Shown here piece by piece: positions 62,283-64,000 of a DNA stretch of 64,000 nucleotides. A program made the position numbers and the translations under genes. Origin of the DNA: PSRI01 sp041484195. GTDB lineage: Bacteria; Bacteroidota; Bacteroidia; Chitinophagales; Chitinophagaceae. The stretch covers positions 139,221-203,220 of the forward strand of contig JBGPHC010000004.1 of NCBI GenBank assembly GCA_041484195.1. Direction: 5' to 3'. A model generated the notes under the pieces. That model searched no databases, was not told the DNA's origin, and saw only the letters and a list, made by a program, of their open reading frames with translations. Position 1 is the stretch's first letter. Each line of letters opens with the position of its first letter.

Positions 62283-62828
62283 ATGAAATGTATTAAACCC
62301 TTAGCTAAATGGGCGGGTGCTGCCATCTTGTACACAATGGTCATGCCATCGTCCGCGTTCTCGCAGGAAAAGCCTGACCTTTCCGATCCCGAGATCGCTT
62401 CCGTTGCAGTAGCAGCCAACCAGATCGACATTAATTATGCCGAAATCGCAAAAGAGAAATCAAAAAACGCCGACATTCTTGAATTTGCACAAACCATGGC
62501 CAATGATCATAAGGCCGTGATTGCACAGGCAGTTGCCCTTGTTACAAAATTAGGAGTCACTCCAAAAGACAATGCCGTTACTCAGAAATTGCAGGGAGAT
62601 GCCGAAAAGACAAAGAAAATGCTGCGTTCAAAATCCGGAGCCGCTTTCAACAAAGCTTATATCGACAATGAAGTTGCGTATCACAAAGCCGTGATTTCAG
62701 CCGTAGAAGATCTCCTGATCCCCGAAAGCGACAATAAGGAATTGAAAGAATTGCTGCAGAATGTGGTGCCGGCACTAAAGACACACCTCATGCACGCGGA
62801 AATGGTTCAAAAGAAATTCAGCAAATAA
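62283..62828 (+). CDS. DUF4142 domain-containing exported protein
   Basis: 181 residues with a signal peptide (WAGAAILYTMVMPSSAFSQ). The mature part is a helical ferritin-like bundle of the DUF4142 family: DPEIASVAVAANQIDINYAEIAKEKS, FAQTMANDHKAVIAQA and a C-terminal TLMHAEMVQ-like end (KTHLMHAEM). The conserved His and Glu could hold a metal, but no enzyme activity is known. It overlaps the cupredoxin gene by one base (TAATG), so the two are translated together. Confidence 0.88.
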   Translation: MKCIKPLAKWAGAAILYTMVMPSSAFSQEKPDLSDPEIASVAVAANQIDINYAEIAKEKSKNADILEFAQTMANDHKAVIAQAVALVTKLGVTPKDNAVTQKLQGDAEKTKKMLRSKSGAAFNKAYIDNEVAYHKAVISAVEDLLIPESDNKELKELLQNVVPALKTHLMHAEMVQKKFSK

Positions 62829-63172
62829 TGAAAAATTATAAGGCCCTCATGAGAAACCATCTGTACCTTCTCTTTTCCCTGCTCTTCATTGGCGGTTGTA
62901 CTAACAAAACGGAGACACCCGTGCATAAGGTTTATACCGTTGAGATCAGGCAAATGCAATTCCAGCCTGCTGAACTCACCGTACAAAAAGGCGATACGGT
63001 CATCTGGATAAATCGTGATATCGTTCAACACGATGTAACCGAAGAAAAGAGCAAGGCCTGGACATCATCGCCTTTGTCAGCCGGTCAATCCTGGAAGCTG
63101 GTTGCCTCAGAAAACGCAGACTACTATTGCAGCATTCACCAGGTAATGAAAGGAAAACTATTGGTACAATAG
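62828..63172 (+). CDS. Cupredoxin-domain (plastocyanin-like) lipoprotein
   Basis: 114 residues. Lipoprotein signal (FIGGC) followed by a single cupredoxin domain. Type 1 copper ligands are in place: His in DIVQHDVT, and Cys, His and Met in YYCSIHQVMKG. It can carry single electrons or copper in the periplasm. It overlaps the DUF4142 gene by one base. A terminator follows, so this is a two-gene operon. Confidence 0.88.
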   Translation: MKNYKALMRNHLYLLFSLLFIGGCTNKTETPVHKVYTVEIRQMQFQPAELTVQKGDTVIWINRDIVQHDVTEEKSKAWTSSPLSAGQSWKLVASENADYYCSIHQVMKGKLLVQ

Positions 63173-63529
63173 GGGTCATAGAATGAATTTAGGATGGTCT
63201 CATTAACGAGGATGAGTGTTCGTGTTAGAAAAAGACAACCGTTTTGAAGTAGAATTTGAAACGGTTTCTTTTTTACAGCTACTCATAAAATCTCCTCATT
63301 TCATTTTCCCGGCGGATAATCCTTCAGTCTGTTTCAATGAGAGAGAGTAATTCTCGTGAGTGCAATTCAAGGCAAATTCCATCAATAAACTAAATTGAAA
63401 TTTCGCTCCGAAATAAACCTATCAGTAATTGTTCTTAATAATAAGTAATAGAAATTGCATTAATAAAATTCATGACTCCATTGCCATACCGAAATCAATA
63501 TTATGATTTTGAATTAGAGGATTACCCAT
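63173..63529. other. Spacer between the cupredoxin operon and the IS remnant
   Basis: 357 bases without a gene. It holds the terminator at 63237-63274. The rest is A+T-rich. One end of the insertion sequence should be near 63470-63530, but I could not identify a terminal inverted repeat without the other end. Confidence 0.4.
63237..63274 (+). terminator. Terminator after the cupredoxin gene
   Basis: AACCGTTT (63237-63244) / AAACGGTT (63259-63266), 14-base loop, followed by TCTTTTTT. Confidence 0.75.
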
Positions 63530-64000
63530 TTAGGCCGCACGAGCCTTATAGAGGTAGGGTGGCTTCGTCATGTATTGCTCAATGAGCTTGTGCCAGAGGG
63601 TCCTCATTGAATGTCTGCCATTGAACCTGAAAAAGAATTCATCCAGATAGCCATGAACAAATCTTTCGGAACAGTGATGGTGAATGCCTCTCAGCCATCC
63701 TTTCAAATTCATCCTCACTACATACATGCCCGAAAATCTTCTTCCTCGCCTGGGTGCACTTAGGCTGATTTCAAATTCCTGCTCCCCGGGCCCCTTCTCC
63801 TTGGCTGAGAATGGGAATATTCCCATGTTTTCCAGTTCTATTTCCCAGTCAATAACGGGTTTAAGACGGCAGTTTCGAACTTTCCTGCCTCCCCGGCCCT
63901 TACGGCCTCCAATCAATAAATCCACCAGTCCCGAATCCAGGTCCGAAGCATGGCCCTCACCCCTTTTCATCGCTTCCTGGGTCTTGCGCTTGAAGAGCCA
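63530..64000 (-). mobile_element. IS1595-type (ISXO2-like) transposase, probably degenerate, cut by the window edge
   Basis: The frame runs from the right edge: WLFKRKTQEAMK is the usual start of the transposase core, followed by GLVDLLIGGRKGRGGRK (normally VDEF/VDET..GGK) and a good C-terminus (MNLKGWLRGIHHHCSERF, GYLDEFFFRFNGRHS, LWHKLIEQYM). Between the beta-strand IELENMGIF and the SAPRRGRRF linker about 35 residues are missing compared with the family, including the TDGWRGY-type catalytic Asp region. I infer an internally deleted, inactive copy. Confidence 0.65.

Overview
The window looks like a chromosomal piece of a Bacteroidota genome, most likely Chitinophagaceae. The evidence is a type IX secretion sorting domain, two TonB-dependent receptors with carboxypeptidase-like N-terminal domains, head-GIN (DUF2807) proteins, a DUF1835 gene between parE and parC, and promoters of the Bacteroidota form TTTG-N19-21-TANNTTTG. 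Coding density is high, both strands are used, and most genes are core functions.

Layout. 1-2880: parC (start only), DUF1835 gene and parE, all leftward. 3358-14544: mixed metabolic and envelope genes (hydrolase, MgtC, beta-helix protein, NagB-like deaminase, Dabb and DinB proteins, acyl-CoA carboxylase beta subunit, PhzF, RNase HI, a large T9SS-exported protein). 14901-17676: the GTPases der and era, then a duplicated initiator-tRNA locus with one functional tRNA-fMet and one broken copy. 17729-25385: a lipoprotein esterase, three tandem head-GIN paralogues, a TPP riboswitch in front of a TonB receptor (probable thiamine uptake), a DUF6807 protein and a rhodanese. 25428-41701: ddl, a PASTA protein, a ferredoxin and LuxC-like reductase pair, an HtrA protease, a GH13 enzyme, ispH, cmk, clpC, STAS-rnz, dapA and accA.

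42139-53963 is the most interesting part, a stress island. It holds an Hsp20, a conserved hypothetical, a PAS histidine kinase followed by a response regulator whose output is a CRP/FNR domain, a flavin split-barrel (PNPOx-like) protein, two P-type ATPases (one MgtA-like), a bacterial eRF1-like (baeRF) protein and a double-domain universal stress protein. Five promoters here carry a full or half FNR-like site (TGA-N6-TCA type) centred exactly 36.5 bases upstream of the inner edge of a -7 element, which is the class II activator position. Gene content parallels the mycobacterial DosR dormancy regulon, but with a CRP/FNR-type regulator. I infer a coordinated regulon, possibly responding to low oxygen or redox.

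54310-63172: an ABC exporter with a LolA-like protein; an RRM protein, a small conserved protein and a DEAD-box helicase (a cold-shock-like group); then a small Cys-rich protein, a second TonB receptor, DUF4142 and a cupredoxin lipoprotein behind an ECF-sigma-like promoter. The window ends in an IS1595-type transposase fragment that seems to lack its central catalytic part. No CRISPR array, rRNA or prophage was seen.
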